Shown here: positions 10,890 through 21,918 of the stretch, one piece after another
Layout: each line of letters begins with the position of its first letter
Numbering within the stretch: position 1 is the stretch's first letter
NCBI GenBank assembly: GCA_946811695.1
Contig: OX328123.1
Coordinates: 44,325,871-44,389,870 of the forward strand
Direction: 5' to 3'
DNA from: Gonocerus acuteangulatus
Taxonomy: Eukaryota; Arthropoda; Insecta; Hemiptera; Coreidae
DNA length: 64,000 bases
The notes under the pieces: generated by a model
What the model was told of the DNA's origin: nothing
Seen by the model: the letters and a program-made list of their open reading frames with translations, nothing else
Database searches by the model: none
Translations under genes and position numbers: made by a program

Positions 10890-13570
10890 GTCGCTGGTTA
10901 CATAGTACGATGTTTCCTTCTTTTTTTTCCTTGAGACTAAAAAAATATATTTTACCACGAATCTACTTAACTTGTAAAATTTCACTCCTTGGATTACCAT
11001 TTTTTTATGATATAAATATATTTTAAGTGCATAATTTTTTGTAAAACATTATAATGAAAACCGAATGTAAACGGTGATATTACGTGTCGTTTTCCCAAAA
11101 TAAAATACATTAGACAAACAAATCTTTAGACAGACGAATTTTAACGTCCATTTTTGGTAGATGCAGATTTTAGTAACGGTTATCTATTGGTTGTCAATCT
11201 TTTCTTGCCAGGATACGACTGTAGCCTCTATTTTTTCCCAAAGAAATTCCGGAATCCCCACTGGGTTTCGAACCTGCTACCTTAGGCAAGGGGTGCTCAT
11301 GCATTACCACACACGGCCACCTCACCTCCAAGATGACTGAATTTTTATTAGGAGGATAGAAGTGAAAATAAAAATTTATTAAAAAACAAAGAATGACTAG
11401 CAGACACTGCATAGTCTTATAGTGTTTCAACATACTTATTCCCTTTTTAAAGTTTGGAGTAAAAATTAGCTAATATTTTGATGAAAAATATAAACACATT
11501 CTCCAATGCCAACTCGAAGAAAAAACGAGATTTTAGAAACGAATAGAAAACTGATAGTAGTCATATAACCACCGTTATTTTCATGGTCTTGAGGATTGCG
11601 TTATCGGGTCGACATCATAAGTGATGCCCTTACGGAGGGAAGGAGGAAACGCGCTAAACAGAAAAAAAAGGGAACTTATGGAGAATTGTTTGTGTTTCTA
11701 TGAGAAAGATTTTTTAAAAATTACTACAAATAAATAAATAAAATATAATAAAAATATATTATGTAAACCTTTTTAAAAAAACTGCAATTTTTAATATAAA
11801 AAATCAACAAATAAATATTGAACCTAAAATCCTAAGATCTAAAGAATTTATGTCTAGAAATCTTTACTACGATTCCCTTTTTAAACTATTTTTTTGAAAC
11901 TTTTCCCCCATTCTCCTACACTATTTGTATTAACCTATTATATTACGATTTGTAAAATTTATTGGTATATTATTTTACAATTTATAAAATATTTTTACTA
12001 TTATTAAGTGGCTCACATATTCATAAAATGGACTGACGAAAAATACCAATATGTATTAATATATTACATCATTTGTATAAGTTATTTATATACACAATGA
12101 CTAAAAGGTATTTTCATAATATCATGATACATTGTTATAGAGTAAATCGACAAAAGTTGCGAAACTCTTAATAAATAAATAAATTGAGACTAATAAAGAC
12201 AGATACAATTACAAAGTCTAAAAGATAAGTAAACTTACTTTCAATATTTCAATTAATGTACCTGATAAATTACTTTGACAAAAGGGTGTGCAACACGACG
12301 GAATGTTAAAAAAATAAAGTTCTGTTCCCATAGTAATCCCTATTCTATTCGACAGGAGTAAAGACAATTATAAAGAAAAGCACAAAATATGTTAACTTAA
12401 TTTGTTTCTGTAAACAACGGATCTAATGTGTTGTAGATAGAGGAATCCCATAATATAAATAAAATAAATTTTACAACGAAAGTATTTCTGAGTTAATGTG
12501 TTCAGTACAGCCCTAATTTATGAAAATTTCCTTTAAATCATTTTGGATTTTAAATACCAGGGAATGCTTTGTAGACCCATAAATGTATGTATATATTTGT
12601 ATGTGTGAGTATGTATGAGTCAGTAAACACGATAGTGGCCACAGTGTTTGAATTTTTGTCTGGAAAGTCGGCATACTTATCCAAAAATAACCTAATAATG
12701 TGCACATTGCAAGAGTTATTTCTGTGTTCTTCCAACGTAATTAACAAATTTCATAATGACGTAAGAGCAATAATTTATCACAATATAAGCAATATAAGGT
12801 CTCTGAAGATTGTGGGGTTACTCCGTAACAACATTAGCAATCAGTATCTTCGTAACGGAAATAAAAATTACCAGAATCGCTGCCCATCCATTAAGGATGA
12901 GCGTTAACCTGAACCACACTGAAATCTAAAATATAAATTTGCACCTATGAACCATATTTTTTTTTTTTTTTGTTTCTCTCAAAAAAACAAACGAAATAAA
13001 ATTTAAAACTATAAATCCTTTCAGTGCTGAATGTGGTAGAGAAAATGTCTGATGACCATTGGATATGGTGAACTTTGCAGAATGAATAGTAATATTGGTG
13101 GGCCCCGTAAATCATTTTTTAAAGTTCTTCGTGAATTGAAATTTCACGAAACTTCATTTTAAGCAACCTTCCGGATTGAATATTCTCGGCTTTTCCATTT
13201 GAGAAATAGGTCATGCGGAATGAAAAGATCCAACTACCCAAGAGGGGGGGGGGTAAATATTCCGAATCAAATCCTCTATTCCTGTCCGTGTTATGAGAAA
13301 AGTTTATAGGATTGCTTCAGGACCTCCACGCTCCTGCGTTATTCCTTCTACTACGACAGACTACAGGCCAGTACATGAATCTTCTACACCAGACTTTTAC
13401 AAGTATCTTGTATAAGAATGTTTGCAACTGTAAAATCGTCTTGTAAACTATACTAGGCAAAGTTTCGTTTGTTAGGCTATGTAATAATTTACCGAAAACT
13501 TTATATTCTTGTTTTAGTTGCATGTAGATATCCTTAGTATATTTACACAATCAGAGTAGAACAATATCCG
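10890..13570. repeat. copy A of a large duplicated block
   Basis: Collinear segments at about 10960-11090, 11200-11345, 11390-11545, 12140-12350, 13140-13215 and 13220-13530 match, in the same order and orientation, segments between 17170 and 18910 at clearly less than full identity. Block A has extra sequence at about 11560-12130 and 12420-13130 that is absent from B. It contains a tRNA-like SINE remnant at 11230-11330 (minus). Confidence 0.75.
11230..11330 (-). mobile_element. tRNA-like SINE remnant in block A
   Basis: Minus-strand B-box GGTTCGAAACC and an A-box-like TGTGGTAATGCATGAG lie about 35 bp apart. The counterpart in block B is at 17530-17615. Confidence 0.5.
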
Positions 13571-15465
13571 TCTAGAATTCATTCAGTATAAATGTTTTTT
13601 TTTTTTAATTTAATTTACAAAAAAGTGCTTCAAAACAACGGTACCGACGCCGTTTTAATTGTTTTGTATCCATTGAATTCTACTGGCGTTTAATCCTTGT
13701 GGGGATACCTACTCCAAGACTTAAGGGCTAAAATAACCCACCTTCAGATAGGCATAAGGATCTGCCTTCCAACAAAATAATTGGCTTACATTCTAGAAGA
13801 ATTGGCGACCAAAACGCCAATTTTCAGATGAATTAGCGTGAGGCAGAAAGGGCGCTAAAAAAAATCGCACTTTACAAATATTGGTCGAAGATAAATTTTC
13901 TGACCTAATTCGAATGAATTAATTATTCTTTCATATAAAGGAAGTATTATCCAGGGAGATATAAAGCCAGATATAGTAGTTTCGAGAATTCGGTGTTTCC
14001 TTTATGTTCCCACTATCATCCTACCACCCTCGCTTAATTAAGGTATATAATCTAAACACACTTTTCATCACATCCCTAAATTGGTTTGCTTATCTGGGAA
14101 ATTGCTTCTTCTAACGACCTTCTCCCCCTTTAATAAAGTATATTTAATATTAAACAGCTTTCGAGGTGTAACTAACAGTTGATATTTCACTTACAAACAT
14201 ATTTAAGGGTCTTTTAGGTCATGAAACGTTAAATTTCAGATCGTTTCATTAAAAAAAAAAACACACATGTAATAAATTAATAAAGCACAATATATTCAAG
14301 GAAAAAACGATAAGGAACTCATGAAAATTGAACAATTCAGTTTCAAATATTTTTTACATGGTTGTAGGTACGTTAGAAGTTAAGCAAAGTATTCGAAAAG
14401 ATACATTATTATTTACAGACATAAGCAGTTTTAGGAATTTCGAATATTTCCTTTATTTTTTTCTAAAGCTGTATGTAGATTGTAACTACCCGAAAGCATA
14501 ATAAATGCCCTTCAAAAAATAATTTTTGATGGCACGGTCACGTTCGGAGAAATTTGTGCATAAATCTTTGTATGTACTGGTTTCGATTATATGAGCAGTT
14601 CTTTCTGTCTCTTTCCCTTAGTTTTTTTTTATTGCCTGTTATTTTTGTAATTGCTTATAGGGGCTGCTTATAACTAGGTAACGGATGTTCATGTAAAATA
14701 AAATTCAAAATATGTACATATATATTTAACGATTTATATTGAAGTATGTAATAAAAAATTGAATATATGTAGTAACAAAATACCAAAATCACTATACAAA
14801 ACTAAGCATATTGAAAGGAATTAGACGTCATATATAATGACTAAAACTATATAACATAAAATAAAAATTAGGAACTCATTTTAAAAGGGAAAAAATAAGT
14901 TGAAATCGTCTACAGATGAGCATTATTTTGGAAAAATTTGTTCAACAACATATATTGTCAAACGTGAAACGACGCCGATCTGAGCTCATAAAGGGAGTAT
15001 ACAGTGGTGGGGTCACCGATCAGGCCCATTTTTATTTCTGGTGATTCTGCATCGAAAAATAGTCGACACGTGTCGAGCGGTTCGTCCATTGCGCCATAGG
15101 AGCTCAGAAATAAAATATGTTGAAAATTCATTATTTTATATCTCTAGTTTAGAAAATTATATCGACATGATTCTTTTACATATTCATATGTTTTGAGAGT
15201 AGAGTAAAGGGATAATACAATTGTTAAACAATAATTTGTTATACATTTTTTTAAAACGCATCTGCTCCTAGACCATTACAGCCGGGGAAGCATGGCTGCC
15301 AGCCACCTTTGCTTCTTGCGATTAGAAAATACAAAATGATCTAGACTGGGTAAAGCATTATTTACTTTCTCTGTTTCTCCTTTATTTTTTCAATTAAATA
15401 ATAAAAAGAAAGTCAAAATATGGAGCACAAATATTTATTTATGACAGAATATGTAAAAAAATATC
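13571..15465. other. non-coding AT-rich stretch
   Basis: A perfect 12-bp palindrome CGACACGTGTCG lies near 15063 in a short GC-richer island (14975-15115). No gene recognised. Confidence 0.4.
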
Positions 15466-15510
15466 TGCTGCCGATGGGACTCGAACCCACCATCTCCCGC
15501 ACAAGGAGAC
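15466..15510 (-). mobile_element. SINE tRNA-head fragment
   Basis: Minus-strand GGGAGATGGTGGGTTCGAGT with CCCATCGGCAGC matches the tRNA-like head of the SINE at 43693-43871; the body is missing. Confidence 0.55.
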
Positions 15511-16187
15511 CCTTATTTAGTTAAATATCTCGAAGTTTGCTTGGTAGAGAAATTGCTTCCTTTATCGACCTTTTCCCCATTTATTAAAGTATATTTAATA
15601 TTTAAGAACCGCCCAGAGTTAAAAAAAATTGCACTCATTTCCAAAGATTAGGTACTAAAGTTTAAAATTTAGCGGGTGTTAATTAGCACATTGTACAAAG
15701 TAATTCATCATTTTTGTTTCCAGGCATAAATAATTTCAGTCCATAAGCCTATCTAGAAGATATTCCTATTAGTTTCTAAAGGCGTTATTCTAAATGGAAA
15801 AATATTTTTCTATTAAAAATCCAACATTTTTTCTCCATTCTCTTAAAAAAATAATGCTAGCAAAGAAGATTATTTTCTTCACTAACGTTTTACCAACAGA
15901 AGCTAATATTCATATTACGAAATCATACACTCCATTCATACTTACGTATCCTCAAAACTATTTTGTCTATGTATTTTGTTTGTATAAATAGAGCATAAAG
16001 TGCAAATAAACATTTCCTGAATAGTAAATTTTACAAAATTCCTAACCTCAGAAAGTATTTACTTTTTCCGGCATTCAAAACAATGTTCGCACGGAATGAT
16101 TGTTAAATTTTATTATTCCAAAGATTTTATTAAAGTTGTTTCTTATGAAATAGAAAAGAATACTTTAATTGAAAAAAAAGTAGTGCC
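15511..16187. other. non-coding, nothing recognised
   Basis: AT-rich; the small ORF at 15794-15991 resembles nothing known to me. Confidence 0.4.
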
Positions 16188-16420
16188 GAAGCAATTTTAT
16201 GTCGTCTCAGGATTGGCCATACACGAGTGACACACTCGTACATTATGTCAAGACAAGACAGACCGAAATACTCACTTATCAATAAAGCACATACTGACAG
16301 AGTGTAGACTTAGGACAAACAACCCTACAATTTGAAAGACATACTTTCCAATGATAGCCAGTACATTGATGAACTTATTAAATGCCTAATACGTTCACAT
16401 TTATATATAAATATTAAAAA
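16188..16420 (+). pseudogene. LINE ORF2 3' tail fragment
   Basis: Reads EAILCRLRIGHTRVTHSYIM and SRQDRP, then after frame breaks PYNLKDILSNDSQYIDELIK and CLIRSHLY, ending at an A-rich run. It is the same C-terminal ORF2 region as at 9481 and 32941. Frameshifts show it is dead. Confidence 0.7.
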
Positions 16421-17159
16421 AAAAATAAAAAAAAATAATCGGCAGACGGAGGGTTTTGTATTGTAACAGAATAGAATTTTATTCCTAATGATTTGAGAAG
16501 AAAGAAATAGTTTTATCTCCAAATGGTCAAAAACTGAAATAAAAATTAAAAAAATATGCATGGAAAGAAGTGGAAAACAGTTTACTAGTTAGAAACAAGA
16601 GTCTGGACTTTCTTTAGAAAGATGCAAATGAGATGAAAATTTCATTCATAGAACCAAAAATCTGGTAACATTCCCTGCCCGTTAGAAAATCTCCTTGACA
16701 GAACGAACAATTGATATACTCGTGAATGAAATTGTCATAACTACTCAATGTTTCCAGAATTGTTCGCATTTTTCAGCGCATCAGTGCTTATTTTATCATC
16801 TCTTCCTTTTTGTTCTCCTTTAGGCTTCCTAAGTTGCAACATTACCTTTGCAACTTCACTGTTGACCTAATTTATCGCTTGATATTTACTTCATTGTCTG
16901 TTAAATTTTTAAAATGTATGAATAAAATGAAAAATCAGAAATTGAGGCTTCAAAAATACATTTGCAATAACAATGTCCCTACAACAATTTTCCTTTACTA
17001 TTGCTATTAGTTAAAGTTTACTGATTGAATGATCGTTTCTTCTCTTCTATAAGGCTGTGCATTGAACCCAGATGCTGCCTTATTATCCTCAAGTGCATTT
17101 GTAAAATATGATTTCATGTGAATGAACAGCCTAGATGACATAGACAGCGTTGCGTCCTA
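16421..17159. other. non-coding, nothing recognised
   Basis: AT-rich. Confidence 0.4.
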
Positions 17160-18355
17160 CGTACCTGAAAAAAAAAAATATTTTACCATACTCCCGCAAA
17201 GTGTATAAATTTATCTATTTAATTTGTAAAATTTCACTTCTTGGGCTACTATTTCTTTATAATATAAAAATATTTTAAGTGCAGAATTTTTTATAAATTT
17301 TTTTAATGAAAACTGAAATATAAACGGTGATAGTAGATGTAGGTTTTGTCGAAATAAAACTCATTCGAGAAACAAATCTTTATACAGATGAATTTAACGC
17401 CATTTATGATAGATACAGCATTTTAGTGACGGTTATCTGTAAATAACCGTTACTGAAGTAAAAGACAACCAATAGCTTGTCACTCTTTTCTTGCCAGGAT
17501 AGGACTGCAGCATCTATTTTTTTCCAAAGAAAACCCACAACCCCTAAGTGGGATTCGAACTTACTACTGTAGGCATGAAGTGCTCGTGCATTACCACTCA
17601 CGGCTACCGGACCTCCAAGATGACTCTATTTTTATTAGGAGAATAAAAACGAAAATATAAATTTATTAAAAAACAAATATGACTCGCAGACACTGCATAA
17701 TCTTATAGTGTTTCAACATTCTTATTCCCTTTGTAAAGTTTGGAAAAGAAATAGTTAATATTTTGATGAAACATTTTAACACATTCTCGAATGCCAACTC
17801 GAAGAAAAAACGAGATTTTCGGCAGCAACAAGAAACTGATAGTAACCATATAGATTAAATCGACAAAAGTTGTGAAACTCTTAATACATAAATAAATTGA
17901 GACTAATAAAGACAGACACAATTAAAAAGTCTAAAAGATATGAAAACTGTTTTTAATGTTTCAATATTTCAATTAATGTACCTAATAAATTACATAAATT
18001 AATTAATGTACCTAATAAATGACAGACGAATGTGCAATACGACGGAACAAGGTTAAAAAAATAAACAAAGCTCTGTTTCCATAGTAATCCCTAGTCTATG
18101 CGTCCTACATAGTATGTAGTACATACCTGCTCTTGGACAATGTTATTGCAAATAGGTACAGGGACATGCTTCGTTTTATTATTTGTATTTTTTATTTTAT
18201 TACTTCAACACCAGGTCATCCTAGAATCCTTCCTAACAAGGAAGGTATTCGCTTGACAACTGGTGGCCTGGTGGTGCACCTGAGGCGTGGTCAAGCTACC
18301 TATACCTAATGTCAAATTACATAATACATATATTGTAGATTGTAATATTTCTGTA

Positions 18356-18407
<52 letters not shown>

Positions 18408-18910
18408 CTTTAACAAATGACCTCAGACATTTTTTTTATCACAACCTGATTTCAAACAGTGTAAAATTATCGACATGCCTTAAACAGTCGTATACATTCG
18501 GAGGAGAAGTCAGGCCAGCGTTACGTATGGGTGGTCTCATAAAAGAATTTTCAGAAATTGAAACTTCAGATAAATTCATTTTAAACAACCTTCTGAATTG
18601 AATATTCTCGGCTTAGGACATGGGGAATGAAAAGATCCAACTACCCAAGGGGTGGGGGGGGGGGGGGGTAAATATTCCGGATCAAATCCTCTATTCCTGT
18701 CCGTGTTATGAGAAAGGTTTATAGGATTGCTTCAGGACCTCCACGTCTCTACTCTGAAGATTACTAGCCAGTCCAAGAATCATCTGCACCAGACTTTTAC
18801 AAGTATCTTGTATATGAATTTTTTGCAAGCATAAAAGCGTTTTGTAAACTAGATAACGTTATGTTTGTTAAACAATGTAATAATTTACTGAAAACTCTAA
18901 ATTTTGTCCA
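17160..18910. repeat. copy B of the duplicated block
   Basis: Collinear with 10.9-13.6 kb (see copy A). It contains the tRNA-like remnant at 17530-17615 and an insertion of a LINE 3' end at about 18215-18405 that copy A lacks. Confidence 0.75.
18215..18405 (+). mobile_element. 5'-truncated LINE 3' end
   Basis: Starts at CCAGGTCATCCTAGAATCC and passes through TGACAACTGGTGG and CCTGAGGCGTGGTCAAGCTA to TTCTGTAAATAA and a (TA)n tail. The same 3' UTR follows the ORF2 fragment at 36886-37622. TTACTTCAACA before and TTACTTTAACA after look like an 11-bp target duplication with one mismatch. Confidence 0.75.
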
Positions 18911-19258
18911 CGAATGTTTTAGATATGTTTAATTATACGCCAAAAATCGTAAAACACTCGATATAATTAAACTTTTACTTTATTTTCATTAACAGATTAT
19001 TCAATCAAAACATCAGGCCTATCATATTTAGCCCAGATTAAAATGCAAAGACTGGGGGAACTGTTGACTGGAACTAAGAATTTTGCTAGGATATTTCGTA
19101 AGCATGTTTCCTAGGAGTTATGCTTGGAAACTACGAGTTATAACGTAAACTTAGAACAATTGTAGAGTATTAAATACATATTTAAATGTATAAATGTTTT
19201 AGCTCTTTATAATAATATCGTGAAAAGATTTTGTTCAATTTTTCAATATTAAATCATT
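18911..19258. other. non-coding, nothing recognised
   Basis: AT-rich. Confidence 0.4.
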
Positions 19259-19521
19259 CAAATCGTCTATACAAATACAAATTATCGAATGTGAAAAGTG
19301 GTTTAGTACCTTAAAGAAGACTTTGTATAGACTTTATCTTATTATATATTAGAATTAGACTTAATGCACATTTGTTAGTTTGATTTTCTCTACCTGATAA
19401 TTAGTTTTCTTTGATTTTCGAGAGATTGCCAAAATGTACGTCTTTCTAAGAGAAATCAGTATAGATTGAAAATGAGAAATGCGTTTTGCCACATTCGACT
19501 TTGCATTTGTATCAACGAAAT
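19259..19521. mobile_element. MITE, TATCGTCGATAC family, copy 2 (decayed)
   Basis: Left end ATCGTCTATACAAATACAAA and right end TTTGCATTTGTATCAACGAA match the inverted repeats of the copies at 9605 and 41349, with more mismatches. Confidence 0.7.
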
Positions 19522-20608
19522 GTATTTATTATATACTACTTCAAAAACTCTAAATATAATTAATATTGTATACCTTTCTGTATTAACGATTAAAGAACAT
19601 GCATAACGGAAAAAGAGGGATATTACTTTAATTTCTTCCATAATATGTGTAATCTCACAAGTATACATTATCACTTTAGCTGCCATCCAAATTTCAGCCT
19701 AATGTGCCGCACTTCGGAATTAAAATGAGTAAAAATAAAAAAACGTATCAAAAATAAAAATAATATTAAGGAAGTTAAATCTGCCCGCACCAACGTGACA
19801 CTTGAAATACGGCAAGCCTAACTGATAGCCAGTTGAAGTTAGTAATCCTTTCCTGTCTTACTGATAGTCCAGTCACCTAAGACATCGAGTTCGCAAAAAA
19901 ATCGTGCAACGCTGATTTTACGGGGTGTTGATCGGGGCCGCCCCAGTATTTAGTACCTAATTTTTCAGCTCCGAAAGACCTGTGCTAACTGCGCACCAGT
20001 CGGAAAACTTTTTTTGTTTTTCGCTTATAACTCGTCAGCCGTGCATGTATGATAGTGTGATTTTCTCAATCTCTGTGAACAATAAAGCAAGCGAAGTCAT
20101 TTACTCAAATATTTCCTTGTGCCTTGTTTGTTTCTCGGTTTTTATACATGAGGAAGTAAGCTATTGGTAGAAAGAGACAGGCTAGAGTTTTACTAATTGG
20201 CCTACATTCACTGGACATAGAGGCAGAATGAAAGGATAGCAGCCTACAGACTTGACCAACAGGGCATACACAGTTCCTGTTGAAGTACCACTGATTGAAG
20301 AGTGTATCAATCATACACTCACTCGGATTCAGCATATTCAACAATAAATCCACACAAATATAATTCACAACTACTCCTTTATCCTCAAAACCATTCAGCT
20401 TTTTAGGGTAAAACTTCCCGCTGAGACTGAATACGGATTCATGTGGAAGTCTGACTCATAGAAACTGCTCTATCTTAGCGCGTTTAGAAGTAATATGTAA
20501 GTATTTATTCAATACGCTTCTATCCTTTAGACTCATAGGCGATTGTAAGGTTAGAAAATAAATAAAACATTTATGATTATTGTAAAATTGTGACCCTTTT
20601 TCTTTCAA
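19522..20608. other. non-coding, nothing recognised
   Basis: No coding signal. Small ORFs (19456-19686, 19982-20170, 20105-20368) look like chance. Confidence 0.4.
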
Positions 20609-20893
20609 TATATTATTTGAGTAGGCGGAAGGTCATGAATATATAAAACTCGTCAACTTCACTTTATATGCTTTATTTTATGCTCTACATGTTTCTCGTC
20701 TCTTGACGCCTCTTCAGGAGCAAATTAATTCTATATACATAAATTTAGCCTTAGCTACGGAAGTCCTTCCACAGGTAGGGCCACGTCTATACTAATCATT
20801 GTATTAGTATGGAGAGACGTCAAACATAAAATAAAGCATATAAAGTGATTTTGACGACATGATGCATGACCTTCCGCCTACTCAAATAATATA
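20609..20893. mobile_element. foldback/MITE with about 75-bp terminal inverted repeats
   Basis: Ends TATATTATTTGAGTAGGCGG and CCGCCTACTCAAATAATATA are perfect inverses, and the similarity continues inward through GGTCATG and CTTTATATGCTTTATTTTATG. The interior has a short AGACGTGG/CCACGTCT-type inversion. Related sequence at 7836-7930. Confidence 0.8.
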
Positions 20894-21612
20894 TTTATGA
20901 TTATATAGTGATAATGAACAGATTAATGAAAAGCGAGGAACTGATGAAAAAAAATAATCATAGCATATTAATAACATATAATAGTAATTACAATATAATA
21001 ATAATAATTTAAATATATATTAAGAAATATTAATAATACAAAATATAAACAATAACAATTTAAATGGATTCAAGTTAAAAAAAAAAAAAAATTATAATTT
21101 TGAATATCTGTCTTTCTTAAAAAATCAAAAAGTTATTTTATCTGTTGCAGGCGGGATTCGAATCCGCAAAAGAGCAAAGAATAGTTGTATTAAATAAAAA
21201 AAACAAAAAAAAACGGTACTCATACTGGCGATAGTCACCGATTAAGTAGATTGCGATCCCATTATTGCCTACAAAAGGTAGAATTCATTCACCAATTGTC
21301 ACTTTTAAAAATGTCTAAGCATCACCATGTGTGTTAACAACCCTTTAACAACGAGTTGAAAAGATACACGCAATATCGTATTGAAAAAGATTATTTACAA
21401 CAAATAATCTACAGAAAGTCGAATGAATTCTAACGTGCCCTAGCAACATGTATTAATATACATAAATATATAGTATCGTTTATAAACAGGGTTGAGGAAA
21501 TTCTTTCTCCAGCAGTCCCATATCAACTTCAAGGGAATGGCATTTCTCAGAGACCAATCCCTTGAACCTTGGGTGAGACAGGAAAGGGGAAACACCCGAT
21601 TTTCTTGTTTAC
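20894..21612. other. AT-rich stretch with a tRNA-like motif
   Basis: GCGGGATTCGAATCCGC near 21152 is a palindromic B-box-like motif, perhaps a SINE scrap. Otherwise nothing. Confidence 0.4.
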
Positions 21613-21622
21613 AACCCAATAT

Positions 21623-21918
21623 TAAAAATAGGAGGCAGGAATAGCCAGCTGCCACCCAGTATGGACAGGACGAACTTCCCTAACCTACAGGTCCCAACAA
21701 CATCAGCATGGAGTCGAGGAACACAAGATAGCAACAGCCAAAACGATTCCAGTGGAATAGCAGGTACATTTAAGGTAATTAAAGACTTGTTAACAAACTT
21801 TAATCTCAGTGCAATTGTCAATAAAATAAAAGATATATTTCATAAGTTAAATCAAACTAAAGATCCTTTTAGTAAAATCCTTGTAATAGTAGAATCCATT
21901 GTGGATTTATGTGCTTAA
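21623..21918 (+). pseudogene. LINE ORF1 (Gag-like), C-terminal remnant
   Basis: An open frame continues from the element's left border through MDRTNFPNLQVPTTSAWSRG to a stop at 21916-21918. It is the C-terminal end of an ORF1 nucleic-acid-binding protein; the zinc-knuckle region typical of Jockey ORF1 would lie in the missing 5' part. Identification rests on position (just upstream of ORF2, in the usual overlap arrangement) rather than on a domain. The ORF1 stop overlaps the ORF2 ATG at 21909, which suggests termination-reinitiation in the intact element. Confidence 0.6.
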
